From: Haematobia irritans
Taxonomy: Eukaryota; Arthropoda; Insecta; Diptera; Muscidae
Reading direction: 5' to 3'
NCBI RefSeq assembly: GCF_050003625.1
Contig: NC_134398.1
Location: forward strand, 79,950,003 to 80,014,002
Length of the DNA stretch: 64,000 nt
The notes beneath the pieces were generated by a model, which saw only the letters and a list, made by a program, of their open reading frames with translations, was not told the origin of the DNA and searched no databases. Position 1 is the first letter of the stretch; every line of letters begins with the position of its first letter. The translations under genes and the position numbers were made by a program. Shown here piece after piece: positions 53,325-64,000 of the stretch.

Positions 53325-54414
53325 CATTAATCCCTCGATTTACGTCGTCTCGGTTTACGTTGTTTCGATTTACGTCGTCAAATTTTTTTTTCCATCAAAC
53401 TTAGATTTACATCATCTTTTTTTTTTAATTACTACGCAATATAAGCCTCTATACATAAACACAGAATAAGTACCGCATACAAATTCCGCAAAATATCTTG
53501 GATTTATACTGGATTCCAAATTAACTTGGAAATACCATATCGGCAAAAAACGTGAAGAATTGGATATCAAATATCGTAACTTACAATGTTTAATGGGCAG
53601 AAATTCCGTTCTCTCAAATGATAATATACTCCTAATATAACACTAAAGCCAATATGGCTATATGGTATTCAACTTTGGGGTAGTGCATCAAGTAGTGCTA
53701 TAGCAAACATTCAAAAATTTCAGAACAAAGCAATAAGATCAGCAGTTAATGCTCCATGGTATGTCCGAAATAAGGACCTGCATCGAGACTTACAAATAAG
53801 TACAGTTAAAGAGGAAAACTCTAGATACGCCCAAAAACACTATATGACTCTTCAGCAACACGTAAACCGTGAAGCTGTAAAATTACTAGAACCATCATAT
53901 CAACCTAGAAGACTAAGGCGATTTTATCCTCGAGATCTATTTACACGTTTTACCACATAAAACCGAACTACATAACCAAATATTTTTTTTTTTTGTTTAC
54001 ATACATTTTCTTAATTCAATAATTTCTTGAACTAAGATAATTTTACTATTACGTCTATCGACACCAACATATGAACTACTGGTTAGTCCTTTATTAGCTA
54101 GAGACTAGTTGTAGTATAAGTTAAGCATGAAGTTTGTATTGCTTAAATAAAAAAAAAAAATTTTGGCACTTTATCAGAAACGCCTTCCATAAGTAAAATA
54201 AGTATCAACGATGATTACATCGAAACATTTTTTTCTGAAATTCTTACCAAAATTACTGAATTACCTTTATTTTTGAAGTTTTTTATTATGTATACGCACA
54301 TACATACATAAATGGATTAGGAGTAAGTATGAGCATTTTTAATTCGGTTTACGTCGTTTCGATTAACGTCGTCAAATTCCGGAGCCAATCAAAACGTAAA
54401 TCGAGGGATTACTG
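53325..54414. mobile_element. pogo/Tigger-like MITE holding a jockey-type fragment
   Basis: Inverted ends CATTAATCCCTCGATTTACG and CGTAAATCGAGGGATTACTG, with TA at 53323-53324 and 54415-54416. The CAGTAATCCCTCG-type end suggests pogo/Tigger; the class is from memory. Subterminal GTTTACGTCGTTTCGAT units recur on both sides. The core is a retrotransposon fragment (next entry). Confidence 0.72.
53470..54165 (+). pseudogene. jockey-type LINE 3' fragment
   Basis: The translation gives the end of a reverse transcriptase: KYLGFILDSKLTWKYHI, then LKPIWLYGIQLWGSAS, FQNKAIRSAVNAPWYV and a tail ending FTRFTT. These are characteristic of the jockey clade thumb and C-terminus. Frames shift once near 53635. 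A 3' UTR and an A run (AAATAAAAAAAAAAAA, near 54150-54163) follow. The element is 5'-truncated as is usual for LINEs; the target duplication was not identified. Confidence 0.8.
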
Positions 54415-54647
54415 TACAACACTTCGCTAACGGTTAACGATGTCGTCCGATTGTAGACGGCTTCGTGTTTTGTCAACATCTTAAATTTCATTAGTAAACA
54501 AACCCGAGTGCTATCGCTTCGTCAGAATAATGAATTATAGAAAAAGTATAAAGTGTTTTAATAAATAAAATATGTTTAATATTATTGTATGTGGTTGTTT
54601 GAATATTTCATTGATCATTAATAATAAAATCGTAACATTCGAAATTA

Positions 54648-54975
54648 GGGGGCTCCAGCTAAAGATTTCGCTTGTGGTATAGTTGGACACACTTCATCAC
54701 ACGGTTGCTCGAAATGTAGACAAATCAGCAATAAAATCGGGTATGTGCTCACTTACTCTTCAGTTTCTAGTGAACTTATATCTGATAGCGATTTTACATC
54801 AAGGAAACACCCTAACCATCACCAAAAAAATTCGCTGAAATATGTCACCTTTTTAAGAGCTTGGGCTTGGTATGATAACCCAAGTACCCCTTGACCCGAT
54901 GTATTTAATAGATCTTGGTGTTGTGAAGAAAAAGTTAATGCGACTATATACAGACAAAACAAACTTTAAAATCAG
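54648..54975 (+). pseudogene. transposase-domain protein fragment
   Basis: The reading frame from 54651 gives APAKDFACGIVGHTSSHGCS and KCRQ, then SDFTSRKHPNHHQKNSLKY and a stop near 54893. It continues in frame with DPMYLIDLGVVKKKLMRLY. The order DAPA-x-F, GH..SHGC.KC, F..R.HP.HH and D.MYL..LGV..K..RL is known from the large 'transposase domain-containing' proteins of animals (EnSpm-like group). The similarity is recalled, not searched. Only about 100 residues remain. Confidence 0.5.
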
Positions 54976-55438
54976 TAAGTAGTTAAAGGAGCGTATTTTC
55001 AGGAACCATTTAATTCAGCTGATGTTTTGGGTACATGTTTAATTTCTGAAAATGATTTGGGTTATGAAGAAATATTCAATATTTAATATTGAAGATATTG
55101 AGTTGAAATTCTGTGGGTTTCCATTTGAAAACTGTTAGTACCACTTTTGCATGGTTGCATTTAGTAAAAGTCTCAAACAACCACATTCAATTATATAAAA
55201 ATTAAAAAATACTAATAAACATTTGAATAATAATTTTATAAAATAAAAATTATCTAGATGTCGAATTCATTTTCATTCGCTTTTCAATCCTTTTGATATT
55301 TTATATGACTGAACGATGTGATTATGAAAACCCTTTCTGAACACAAATTGTTAACAGAAAGAATATTACATCAGGAAGCCACACAAAATAATTTTGCCTC
55401 TAAATTTCCTTTAGAATCTATAAACGACTTAAGTGAAT
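54976..55438. other. A+T-rich stretch, nothing recognised
   Basis: No ORF, terminal repeat or RNA feature is supported. It ends with AAGTGAAT (55431-55438), the target-site copy of the hAT element that follows. Confidence 0.5.
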
Positions 55439-55553
55439 CAAGGCCGTAGCCAGGATTTTAATTCGGGGGGGGTTCAACTTTAGAAAAAAAATATTCATAT
55501 AAGCTCATGTGTAGAAAATTTTATTTATGCATAGGTATGTATACAATATTTTT

Positions 55554-56975
55554 ATACCCACCACCATAGAATGGTGACGGGGGTATAATAAGTTTGTCAT
55601 TCCGTTTGTAACACATCGAAATATCGATTTCCGACTGTATAAAGTATATATATTCTTGATCAGGGAGAAATTCTAAGACGATATAACGATGTCCGTCTGT
55701 CTGTCTGTTGTAATCACGCTACAGTCTTCAATAATAAAGCAATCGTGCTGAAATTTTGCACAAACTCGTCTTTTGTCTGCAGGCAGGTCAAGTTCGAAGA
55801 TGGGCTATATCGGTGCAGGTTTTGATATAGTACCCATATAAACCGACCTCCCGATTTGGGATCTTGGGCTTATAGAAATCGTAGTTTTTATCCAATTTGC
55901 CTGAAATTTGAAATCTAGAGGTATATTATGACCATAAAGAGGTGTGCCAAAAATGGTGAGTATCGGTCCATACTTTGGTATAGCCCCCATATAGACCGAT
56001 CACCCGATTTTACTTATTAGGCTTATAGAAACCGCAGTTTTTAACCAATTTACCTGAAATTGGAAATCGAGAGGTACTTTAGAACCGTAAAGAGGTGTGC
56101 CAAAAATGATGAGCATCGGTCCATGTTTTGGTATGGTCCCCATATAAACCGACCTCCCGTTTTGAGGTCTTGGGCTTATAGAAACCGTAGTTTTTATCCA
56201 ATTTGCCTGAAATTGAAAATCTAGAGGTACTTGAGGACCATCAAAAGGTGTGCCAAAAATGGTGAGTATCGGTCCTTGTTTTGGTATAGTCCCTATATAG
56301 ACCGATCACCCGATTTGGGGTCTTGGGCTTATAGAAACCGCAGTTTTTATCCAATTTGCCTGAAATTGGAAATCTAGAGGTATTTTCGGGCCATAAAGAG
56401 GTGTGCCGAAAACGGTGAGTATCGGTCCATATTATAGTATAGCCCCCATAAGAACGATCTCCCGATTTAACTCCTTGGGTTTGTAGAAACCGTAGTTTTT
56501 ATCCGATTTGCCTGAAATTGTAAATATTCTGGTATTTTAGGCTCACAAAAACGTGTATCGGATTAAGTTTTTATCGGTCCATTTGGTAATGCCTCCATAT
56601 AGACCAACTTCACTTCTTGAGGGTATAGAAGGCGCACTGAACATGAAAATTGCTCGAAACTCAATGTAAAATTTCCAGATTTTACTTCTCGGGTGAAAAT
56701 CTTCAGATTTAAGATTTCAAATCAAGACGTTATTTTATAATTTTCTTGCACACTTACAAGAGATGTTAATGATTCCTCTAAAACTCAAACAAAAATGGTT
56801 CTTATAAATCCAGAATCTGATATAGTCCTCATAGGTGAAATCTTTAAATTTATCTTCGGGAAGTGTCCTCAAGTCCTCAAGCCCTCCTGAAATTTCAAAG
56901 GAAACCCTAATATTTGGTTCATGGTGATGGGTATTTAAGATTCGGCCCGGCCGAACTTACTGCTGTATATACTTG
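55554..56975 (+). mobile_element. DINE-1-like repeat, family D
   Basis: It begins ATACCCACCACCATAGAATG after TTTTT, a hairpin with CACCAT/ATGGTG arms, and has GTCCGTCTGTCTGTCTG at 55692. Tandem units of about 150 bases follow (GGTCTTGGGCTTATAGAAAC in each). It ends with the near-palindrome TTCGGCCCGGCCGAA and ATATACTTG before TT. The 61-residue ORF at 55805-55990 is a tandem-unit translation. Confidence 0.8.
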
Positions 56976-57181
56976 TTATAATATTAAATTGAGCCGACGG
57001 GCTTTTTGGGCAGCAAATAAATCAATGACTTTTTCAGTCGGCACATTTATTTGGCGATGAACCGACATTAATGCCAATCCATTGAGTCTACTCTCGCTAG
57101 TCGAATTTCTAAGATACGTCTTTAATCTCTTCATTGTTGAAAATGAACGTTCGGATAAGCACGTACACCAATTTCCAATTA

Positions 57182-57406
57182 AAATTTTAATTGAGTTTTA
57201 AAAAATATTCAATTAAAAATTTAATTGATTTAACAAATTTTTTAATTGAAACAAAACTCAATCACAAAAATAATAGTATCAACTAATTTTTTAATTGGAT
57301 CAATTAACTTTTGATACTATCATTTCTGTGATTGAAGACATTTCAATTAAAATTAATTGGATCAATTAATTTCGTGATTGAATCAGAAAAAAAAATTTTT
57401 GTGTTT
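57182..57406. repeat. AT-rich foldback with CAATTAA reiterations
   Basis: Many copies of CAATTAAAA / TTTTAATTG in both orientations give a strongly self-complementary stretch. A related stretch lies at about 60030-60150. It splits the hAT dimerisation domain, consistent with an inserted foldback element. Confidence 0.55.
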
Positions 57407-57414
57407 GGTAACTG

Positions 57415-58154
57415 CTGGGATGGAAAATGCAGTACGAAAGTACTTTTTTCAATACTTTTTCACCCCGGTCAGTACCGTAGTACCCCAGCGAATGATATAG
57501 TACCTTTTGTGTAGACATTTTTGAGTCGATATCAGATTTATGGTACAATAGCTTTGACAAAATATTTTAATATTTTGAGAAAGTCTTTATCAACCTTATT
57601 TGCTAATAATCTTTTACAAATATGGCAAAACAGACATGTTCATGTGGGAAGAAAATCTCGATTTTGTAAAAGACATAGGCAAAAACAGGATTTTATTGAA
57701 CTTCAAGAATGTTTTAGTCGAAAAAAGAATGCGATTCTATATTATCGATTTTTTATTTCGGTAGAAAATGTTGTCAAAATTTTATTTCTATATAGAAATA
57801 TAGAATTTTGTCAAAATTTTATTTCAATTGAAAAGTTTGTAAAAATTTTATTTCTATAGGAAAATTTTGCAAAATTTTATCTCTATAGAAAAAAATTTGC
57901 AAAATTTTTTTCTATAGAATTTTTTTGCAAAATTTTATTTCTATAGAAAATTTTTGCAAAATTTTATTTATATAGAAAATTTTGTCAAAATTTTATTTAT
58001 ATAGAAAATTTTGTCAAAATTTTATTTTCTTTAAAATTCAGTCTCTTGACAATAATCTTCCAGTGAAATTTTTGTTGAAATTTAGTAAAAAGTACCTTTC
58101 CGCTCAAAAAATACCTTTTATGTACTTTCTTAAAAATTGTATTTTCCATCCCTG
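57415..58154. mobile_element. hAT-type MITE with CTGGGATGGAAAA ends
   Basis: The left end CTGGGATGGAAAATGC and the right end GTATTTTCCATCCCTG are inverted. Flanks GGTAACTG (57407-57414) and AGTAACTG (58155-58162) form an 8-base duplication with one mismatch. It contains a tandem array (next entry). The 60- and 112-residue ORFs are not genes. Confidence 0.65.
57770..58030 (+). repeat. tandem array, ~30-bp unit
   Basis: About eight or nine units of AAAATTTTATTTCTATAGAA-type sequence followed by AATTTTGTC or AATTTTTGC, with small length changes between units. Confidence 0.8.
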
Positions 58155-58623
58155 AGTAACTGGCAAAGTGACCAAAATTTTTAAAAGAATATGCACGTTT
58201 GGAAATATCTCTTTATTGCACTCCCAAAGTGCTTCCATCGCTGAATTAGGCAGGTTCTTTTCGCAGGTTTTGCGCCATTTCATTTACACATGTGTGTTTG
58301 GCTGTTTCGTTGTTGTTGCTATGGCCGAACAAAGCAAGTCATGTTCACAAAAAGAACAACAAACACACATAAAAAGCAGAAATACATTTTCCAAAAATGA
58401 AATTTGTGGTGCGAGAACAAAAACAATTTGTTTTTTTCGACCGTCGTTTGACGGGCTTTTCAACTAGTATTCTATGATTTGTGCAAGTTTTATAGGTAAG
58501 CGTTTTTCAAAATAAAACCTATGCAGCTAAAAATATATATTTCTTTATATAAAAATATTCATTCATTTCGGGGGGGGTTTGATCCCCCTCATCCCCCCCC
58601 CTGAATACGGCCTTGAAGTGAAT

Positions 58624-60372
58624 ACACTTTAGAAGATGGGAAATTGGCTTGGGTCATACTAAATGTTGCATTGACTGCGCTGAGTCCATACATGTTTGTA
58701 ATTTTTTTATTTGCATTTTTTTAAATGAAAAACTTTAATGTGTAGAACCAAACGCGTAAATGACAAGTAGTGACCTAGCGCCGTAAATGGTTTGATGTCC
58801 TCAGCAGCCAATTTCCCATCTTCCTAAGTATATTGTCTTTGAGCAAGATGTCCTCCTAGGTGGACACTGGTAGTCAAAGGAGTCAATTCACCCAAACATA
58901 CTTAAACACTTTTTAATACGTAACCTTCAATTCTGTTAAAAATAAGTACCATTGTCAAGAATAATATTTTTAGAATACTTATGGGAACTTATAGGCTGAC
59001 TTAATAACTTGACTTCTAAAATGTATCCTTGTTTCCCAAACTTTCATTTTAATAAAAATTTTATGTTTTGTGCCATGTTATTCAGCATTTACTTGATCCC
59101 CATCTCTTTAAGCGTGATTACAATACACGATCTGATATGTAACCATCGGTAGAATTGCTCGTTTCCTAAATAATCGAAAGTTTAGTTTTTATAACTGTTT
59201 TATCCGAGTTCTGGTTTTCGAGTTCAAAAACGCAAATTGAGTATTAAATCCTTTATTAAACTACTTAAAGTTTGAATTTGGTATATGGGATATACATAGG
59301 ATGAATATTTGTTTGTTTTATGAACCGGTTAGCTAGAAAATTTATATTTCTCAGTGCTTTAATTATTTTCATCAAAATTGGGTCGAGTTCCTTGAAATCT
59401 CAAAGACGTGAAAATATTCTTCCAACTGCTATGGGATTCACAGAACCCCATGCAATCTCTTTTCTATAATAATTTCGAATTTTGCCATTCTATATAACAT
59501 TTTTGGTCTAATACTATTTAAACAGTTGTATACATTTTACAACCTTCAGCTACAGATGTCCACTATAGAGGACATGACTTAATCGACTTACACTGTATAT
59601 ATCGTACACCCAATTTTCAATTTTTTATGTCCTTTAGTTAAATAACACTTCCTCTCATACAGAAAAAATCAACAATTGTATCCTATAAATAGGTCACTTG
59701 CATAAAATTGACGAAACACATGTTCGACACAACTGGTAATTTAATATTAGAAGGGCCCCCTTAACATACCCCAACAAAAATTTTAAATTAAGCATACAAG
59801 GATAATGTACAATCGACGCTTAAAGACATGTTCTCCCCGGTGGACATCGGTTGTGAAAGGGTTAAAAGGTCGCTTGCCTAAAATTCTGACGGATGTTATG
59901 TCAACAAATTTGTGCATGGATATTAACATGGTTGGGATGGCAAAAAAACGTTTAAAAGATTTTCCTGTAATTTACGAAGCCCCAACAGGTAAGTCCTTGT
60001 TTTAAACTATATCACAGAAAAAAATATCACCAAAATCTTTCCAATTAGAATTTGATTTTAATTAAGAAAATATTTACATTCTTAATTAACATACCAATTA
60101 AAATTTTAATTGAATTAAAAATATTTCCAAATAAAAATAAAAATTGATTCCGAAATTCATACATATCTTTTTAACAGATGCCTGTTGAGCACTTGGCTCT
60201 GAGGATGCAGCAGCAGATCCACGTAACGCCGAAAAACAAATCCATACTAAGTACATTGGAAATAAAAACCAAATTAATTAAAACTATACATTAATTAAAA
60301 CTATACAAACTAGATTTTGTTATGCGTTTAAGTTACAATAAATGAGTTGCTTAATTTGTCGTTTACGTTTGC
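58624..60372. other. A+T-rich stretch with dispersed-repeat traces
   Basis: Bases about 59020-59260 resemble 2890-3130. About 60030-60150 resembles the CAATTAA foldback at 57182-57406. The 66-residue ORF at 59805-60005 (MYNRRLKTCSPRW) has no recognisable feature and there is no other coding signal. Confidence 0.4.
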
Positions 60373-60374
60373 TA

Positions 60375-60605
60375 CACTGTTATAAAAATATGTTTTTAAT
60401 ATGTTCCGATATAAACAAAATTTGTTTCGGGCACAATTTTTAAACACAATATATTTAAGTGCAAACATGTAATGTTCCTAAACTAACACCAAATGTTTGG
60501 GACACATATGTTAATATGTTAGAATATATTATGTTTGGGGCATGAATGTTTCATAAAAATAATATGTGTGAATATAAACATATATAAATTTACAAATTTC
60601 GATTT
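60375..60605. mobile_element. degenerate copy of the TA-flanked MITE (left part)
   Basis: It starts CACTGTTATAAAAATATG after TA and follows the left part of 46904-47870 (GGCACAATTTTTAAACACAA, TGTTAATATGTTAGAATATA, ATTATGTTTGGGGCATG). It is clearly older; the right part is lost or beyond recognition. Confidence 0.65.
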
Positions 60606-61210
60606 CAATTGGCATTATGGGCACAATTTTTTTCTTGGTTCGTTAAAAGAAAACGGAACGTACGAGGAGTAAGTCAAAATATTCAGGCAAAGGAAATAAA
60701 AAAAAAACGGTGGAAAATATACAAAAATTACAAAGGGATCTTCACAAAAAATGAATGAAAGGCAAAACATTTCACTTCATTTTAGAGCTATAATGCCAAC
60801 TTAATACCGGCCTTAAAGGTAAAAATGAAATTAAGTACAAACCACGATAAGTTTTAAATGCATTTAAAATTGTGTTATATGCTAGTAAAAAACTTTTCAC
60901 GCCTAAATAAATGTATATGTATATTATAAAATTATTTATTTATGTTTATACTCGACTCCACGTTCTTCTTTTGTTAAAGTTTTTGAATACCTTCCAAAAT
61001 TTCAAACTTTTATACCAAAAACAGTTTTTTGTTACAAAATTGTTATTTTTGAAATAAAAAATAATATTTCATCCAAAAGCTCAGTCCATTTCGTTTATAT
61101 TAAGCACTGTTCTTTTCTGACTGTAAATCTTTAATAACCCATATTTCGAAGTTTCATTATAAAAATTTAATATAGTATAAATATAAATGTGTAAATTAAA
61201 ACAAAATGGT
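60606..61210. other. A+T-rich stretch, nothing recognised
   Basis: One arm of the small foldback family lies near 60790-60820. No ORF or RNA gene; the 65-residue minus ORF at 61081-61278 overlaps the tRNA-like module. Confidence 0.45.
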
Positions 61211-61435
61211 TCGGTCGGAGCAGGGATTGAACCCACGACCCTTTGCATGCAAGGCAAACATGCTAACCACTGCTCCACGTGGCCAACAAATGTATGTTTA
61301 TGTTAAATAATGTTATTTTTACATGGCGCTGCAAACTATGCTATATAAATGTAACTTATAACGATAATTGTCTACTGGTGATAGTGTGTTGGCTGACAAA
61401 TTGCATGGTTCCCGGTTCGATTCTCCGTCCGTAGT
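61211..61435. repeat. paired divergent tRNA-like modules (second locus)
   Basis: Minus module 61284-61211 reads CCACGTGGAGCAGTGGTTAG with B box GGGTTCAATCCCTGC. Plus module about 61370-61435 reads GATAGTGTGTTGGCTGAC with B box CGGTTCGATTCTCCGTCC. The spacer contains CTATGCTATATAAATGTAAC. Module order and spacer match the reverse complement of 25771-26027, so the pair is a repeated unit. Neither module folds as a real tRNA. Confidence 0.65.
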
Positions 61436-62267
61436 GGGTACGGTCTGCGCTCCTTTTTGTTGCAACCTTATGGGAGTTTTTACACAGATTTTACCGAGTA
61501 ATTCGTTGTTTTTGGTATGATTGACGCCCGCGCCTTCACCACCATGATTATATTTGTTATTGTTATCTATCGGATCATCTTTGGTTATTGCCTTTACATA
61601 TCGTTGTAAAATCGAAGGTAAACTTGTTACCCATAATTAAAACAACATAAATAAAGCTTACGGCTACCCTTATTTAATATTACAAAACTCTAACCAACTT
61701 TGCGTTTTATTTTTCATATATTTGCATTTGCGCTTGCGGCGAACATTTTGGTTCTTTGAACCGGATATTCTGAGCCTGTGAATAAAAGTTGGTCTAATTG
61801 GTTTTGTCTTGTTTTCGTAAAGGGCCTTGGACATCATCGAGCATCCCACACAATGAACATCACCTGCATTTCTGAAATCACCACAAACTTCAGTAAATTG
61901 TATATCAAGGTAGGTGTAGTGCAGTGTTTTTTGTGTAAAAGGCAGGGCTGTGGCGTCGAGTCAATTTTGCTCGACTCCGGCTCCGACTCCAGCATTTCTT
62001 ATTAGCCTCGACTCCGACTCCGGAGCCGACTCCAGGTGGTATGCATCTCATCTCATTTTAACAGTATTCCAATTGTAATTTTAAGGTGTAGTGTTCCAAA
62101 AATAGACTGATAAAAGTACTCTATTTTGCCATATGTGTTTATATGTCCAAAAGAACTCTAATTTTTAATTTTGATACGCCTCGACGACAAGCTTCAGCAT
62201 TTTAGGGATGTAAAGAACTCTACATTTTAATTTCAGGCCAATAAATTAAAATGCGACACAAGACTAT
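61436..62267. other. unassigned stretch with a hAT-type terminus
   Basis: At 61943 the sequence CAGGGCTGTGGCGTCGAGTC begins a GACTCCGGCTCCGACTCC-rich stretch to about 62036. This resembles a common hAT MITE terminus; the other end was not found. The 75-residue ORF at 61778-62005 runs into it and is not supported. Confidence 0.4.
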
Positions 62268-63012
62268 CCCAGCTAGCATTTGGGTGATTGTTTTAACAAA
62301 AATCATTTAAATGAGTCATATTCGAGTACTTTAGGAGATCAAAAACTGCTATGTCAGTTATATGATTGTAATACGATACGAAAATGACTCGCGCTAATGG
62401 GCGTAAAATGAGTTCGTTATAAAATACAACAAAAAATTACAAAAATCTAACAAAAACCGTCTAGAGGAGTCATCTTCGAGTACTTTTGGTGATCAAAAAC
62501 TGCTTAAACAATTTTTTTTATTTAATTTTATTAAAATGAATTTTTTTTTTTTTACTTTAAAGAAATATTAACAAATTATTGTTATTTATAATTTTATTAA
62601 ATACTAAGTATTTTACTAAAATAATTATAATACAAATATTAATATTAAATATTTACATATATTAATAAAAAAAACACGTATTATTAATTAATACGAAAAC
62701 CAACTAAAAAATGCTCTTAGAAGAGTGATTTGCGATTAGAAATATGACTATTAAATGACTCATAAGTGACTCATAAATAGAGTATTATGTGATCCATTAA
62801 AGACTCGTAAGGGATTATAATCATAATTGAAAAATGACTCGAAAAAGAATCGCAGATGAGGTATAATAAGACTAAAACTGATCAAAAAACGATTCAAAAA
62901 AGTCTTTAATGCTACTAGAAAATGAGTTGAAAAAGACTCTAATATAATATAGAAGAAGACTCATAAATGATTTATAAAAAGTGCTTAAAAAACGACAAAA
63001 ATGGTAGCTGGG
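62268..63012. mobile_element. MITE with CCCAGCTA ends
   Basis: Ends CCCAGCTAGCATTT and AAAATGGTAGCTGGG are inverted and 745 bases apart; AT lies on both sides. Inside, GAGTCAT-CTTCGAGTACTTT recurs at 62314 and 62466, and the right third is full of GACTCATAA / AATGACTC units. The minus ORF at 62872-63189 crosses the end and is not a gene. Confidence 0.65.
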
Positions 63013-64000
63013 ATATAGAGAACACATCAAAATATGGGTATAACAATATATATTTATAAAACCACAAATTTTTAAAAAAAAATTAGGCTTCCAGAAATTT
63101 AAGAAGTAAAATCCTGGTATTGTTCTATATAGGCATTTTGTAAAAAATAAATCTATATAAAATAGAAACACTAACAAAAACATACACAAATATCAAAATG
63201 TCGGGCTAATCAGATAGAAAGTTTCGAAGCTAAAAATGTAATGTGTCGGACATATAAAACAGGTTTAAAGTGCCAAAATAGCTGTGCAGTTACGAGTGTT
63301 TCTATAGAAGTAAAATTGTGAAACATCGATTTATAAATGGTCTATAAGTTATGGACATAAGAGGCCATTAATTTAATGTAAAGAATTTCAAGTGGCTTTG
63401 ATGAAACAGACTTTCTCCCAAAAGACCGGCTCGGATGGCACGTTGGCCGAAGTTTAATTTAAAATTACAGCTTCCAAGGACATCGGGTGTATAAGGAGAT
63501 TTCTCAAGAAATTATGCAGGGCTATCTCAAAATCTGGGAAATTTCCGCATTTATTTATGGATCTCAAATAACTCTAAATTCGAAATTTCTGACAAATCTT
63601 ATGAAAATTTTAGACTGGGAAAAATTTCTTAAAACAAATTTGAAGTTGGGTTTATATGTAGGTGCTATATCACAAAATTGTCTGGTATGACCCATATTCA
63701 AACTCGACATGCCTGCTTAAAATTATACCTTTATCAAGAGTATAAGTTAACACCAGCCATATGCACATCAGACACACGATATAGCAACAACAACATCAAC
63801 AGACAACAGGTAAAGTGGGACAATGCTGAGTGGACAGTTCCCACAGATTGGGCAATGCGAGGAAATGACCGCTACACGCGCGGATATACGATATCCAACT
63901 CAGCATAATGTGTAGCTATAAGATTAGGTAATTTTAAGTATGTAGAGTTAGTTAGTTTCCAACTGGCAATTAATAAAGAAGGTTGTTTCAAACTTTAAGT
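63013..64000 (+). other. unassigned stretch, possible transcript end
   Basis: The ORF at 63678-63908 (76 codons, containing VKWDNAEWTVPTDWAMRGND) has more balanced composition than its surroundings and is followed by AATAAA at 63971. It may be the tail of an unrecognised element or gene; nothing else supports it. The ORF at 63487-63690 is A+T-rich and unsupported. Confidence 0.25.

Larger units (their letters stand above)
57000..58235 (-). pseudogene. hAT transposase C-terminus (dimerisation domain), split
   Basis: Minus-strand piece 58235-58155 reads MEALWECNKEIFPNVHILLK then ILVTLPVT; piece 57181-57000 reads NWCTCLSERSFSTMKRLKTY, then LRNSTSESRLNGLALMSVHR and VPTEKVIDLFAAQKARRL. Together these are the hallmark C-terminal region of hAT transposases (LP.T....ERSFS..K.LKT.LR....RLNGLAL). 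The two pieces are separated by 57182-57406 and 57415-58154, so two insertions split it. No catalytic part was found. Confidence 0.82.
55439..58615 (-). mobile_element. hAT element relic with perfect 8-bp target duplication
   Basis: AAGTGAAT flanks it at 55431-55438 and 58616-58623. Ends are CAAGGCCGTAGCCAGG and TGAATACGGCCTTG, followed inside by runs of G or C. The ...GCGTAGCCAGG type end is known from Tip100-like hAT elements. A remnant transposase reads on the minus strand. Later insertions are a DINE-like element, an AT-rich foldback and a CAGGGATGG-ended MITE. Confidence 0.88.

Overview
The window reads as a block of A+T-rich fly (dipteran) chromatin made almost entirely of nested transposable elements and broken ribosomal DNA. 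I find no confident host protein-coding gene. Two irritans-type mariners close to Himar1, DINE-1/INE-1-like repeats, a tRNA-headed SINE with a CCTAA tail and a BEL/Pao element point to a calyptrate muscid fly. A horn fly or stable fly relative is likely, but this is inference from element families. The 28S fragments, the R2-like junction and the deep nesting suggest heterochromatin, perhaps near an rDNA locus.

Layout. 1-2.5 kb: antisense 28S rRNA 5' part abutting sense 28S 3' part. 3.2-9.0 kb: CACT-ended MITEs, a dead mariner and a complete SINE with a target duplication. 12.3-16.1 kb: a decayed zinc-finger retroelement ORF split by a hAT-like element (perfect 8-bp duplication), which itself holds a DINE-like repeat and smaller MITEs. 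16.35-18.75 kb: repeat X holding a CACTG MITE holding a second dead mariner. 19.6-25.4 kb: a DINE-like element split by a second DINE family with three heads and two tails. 25.5-26.3 kb: a TA-flanked MITE with two divergent tRNA-like modules. 27.0-27.9 kb: a 28S fragment that stops at the R2 insertion site.

28.2-39.9 kb: a CACTG MITE split by a young, apparently intact BEL/Pao retrotransposon on the minus strand (near-identical LTRs, one 1827-residue gag-pol ORF). After pol it has a second ORF that repeats the zinc-knuckle/protease module without the catalytic aspartate. 40.7-45.7 kb: a nearly full-length RNase H-bearing LINE with three frame breaks; its 3' tail matches the SINE tail. 46.8-51.6 kb: a five-member nest (DINE-like, MITE, truncated SINE, DD37E Tc1-like element, second MITE copy). 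53.3-54.4 kb: a pogo/Tigger-like element holding a jockey-type fragment. 54.65-54.98 kb: a transposase-domain fragment. 55.4-58.6 kb: a hAT relic with its C-terminal dimerisation domain split by other insertions. The remainder is low-complexity or unrecognised repeat sequence.

How the pieces may work together: the BEL element carries all enzymes for its own cycle; the LINE family probably supplied reverse transcriptase to the SINE; the MITEs depend on transposases not intact in this window. rRNA and element families were recognised from memory, without database searches.
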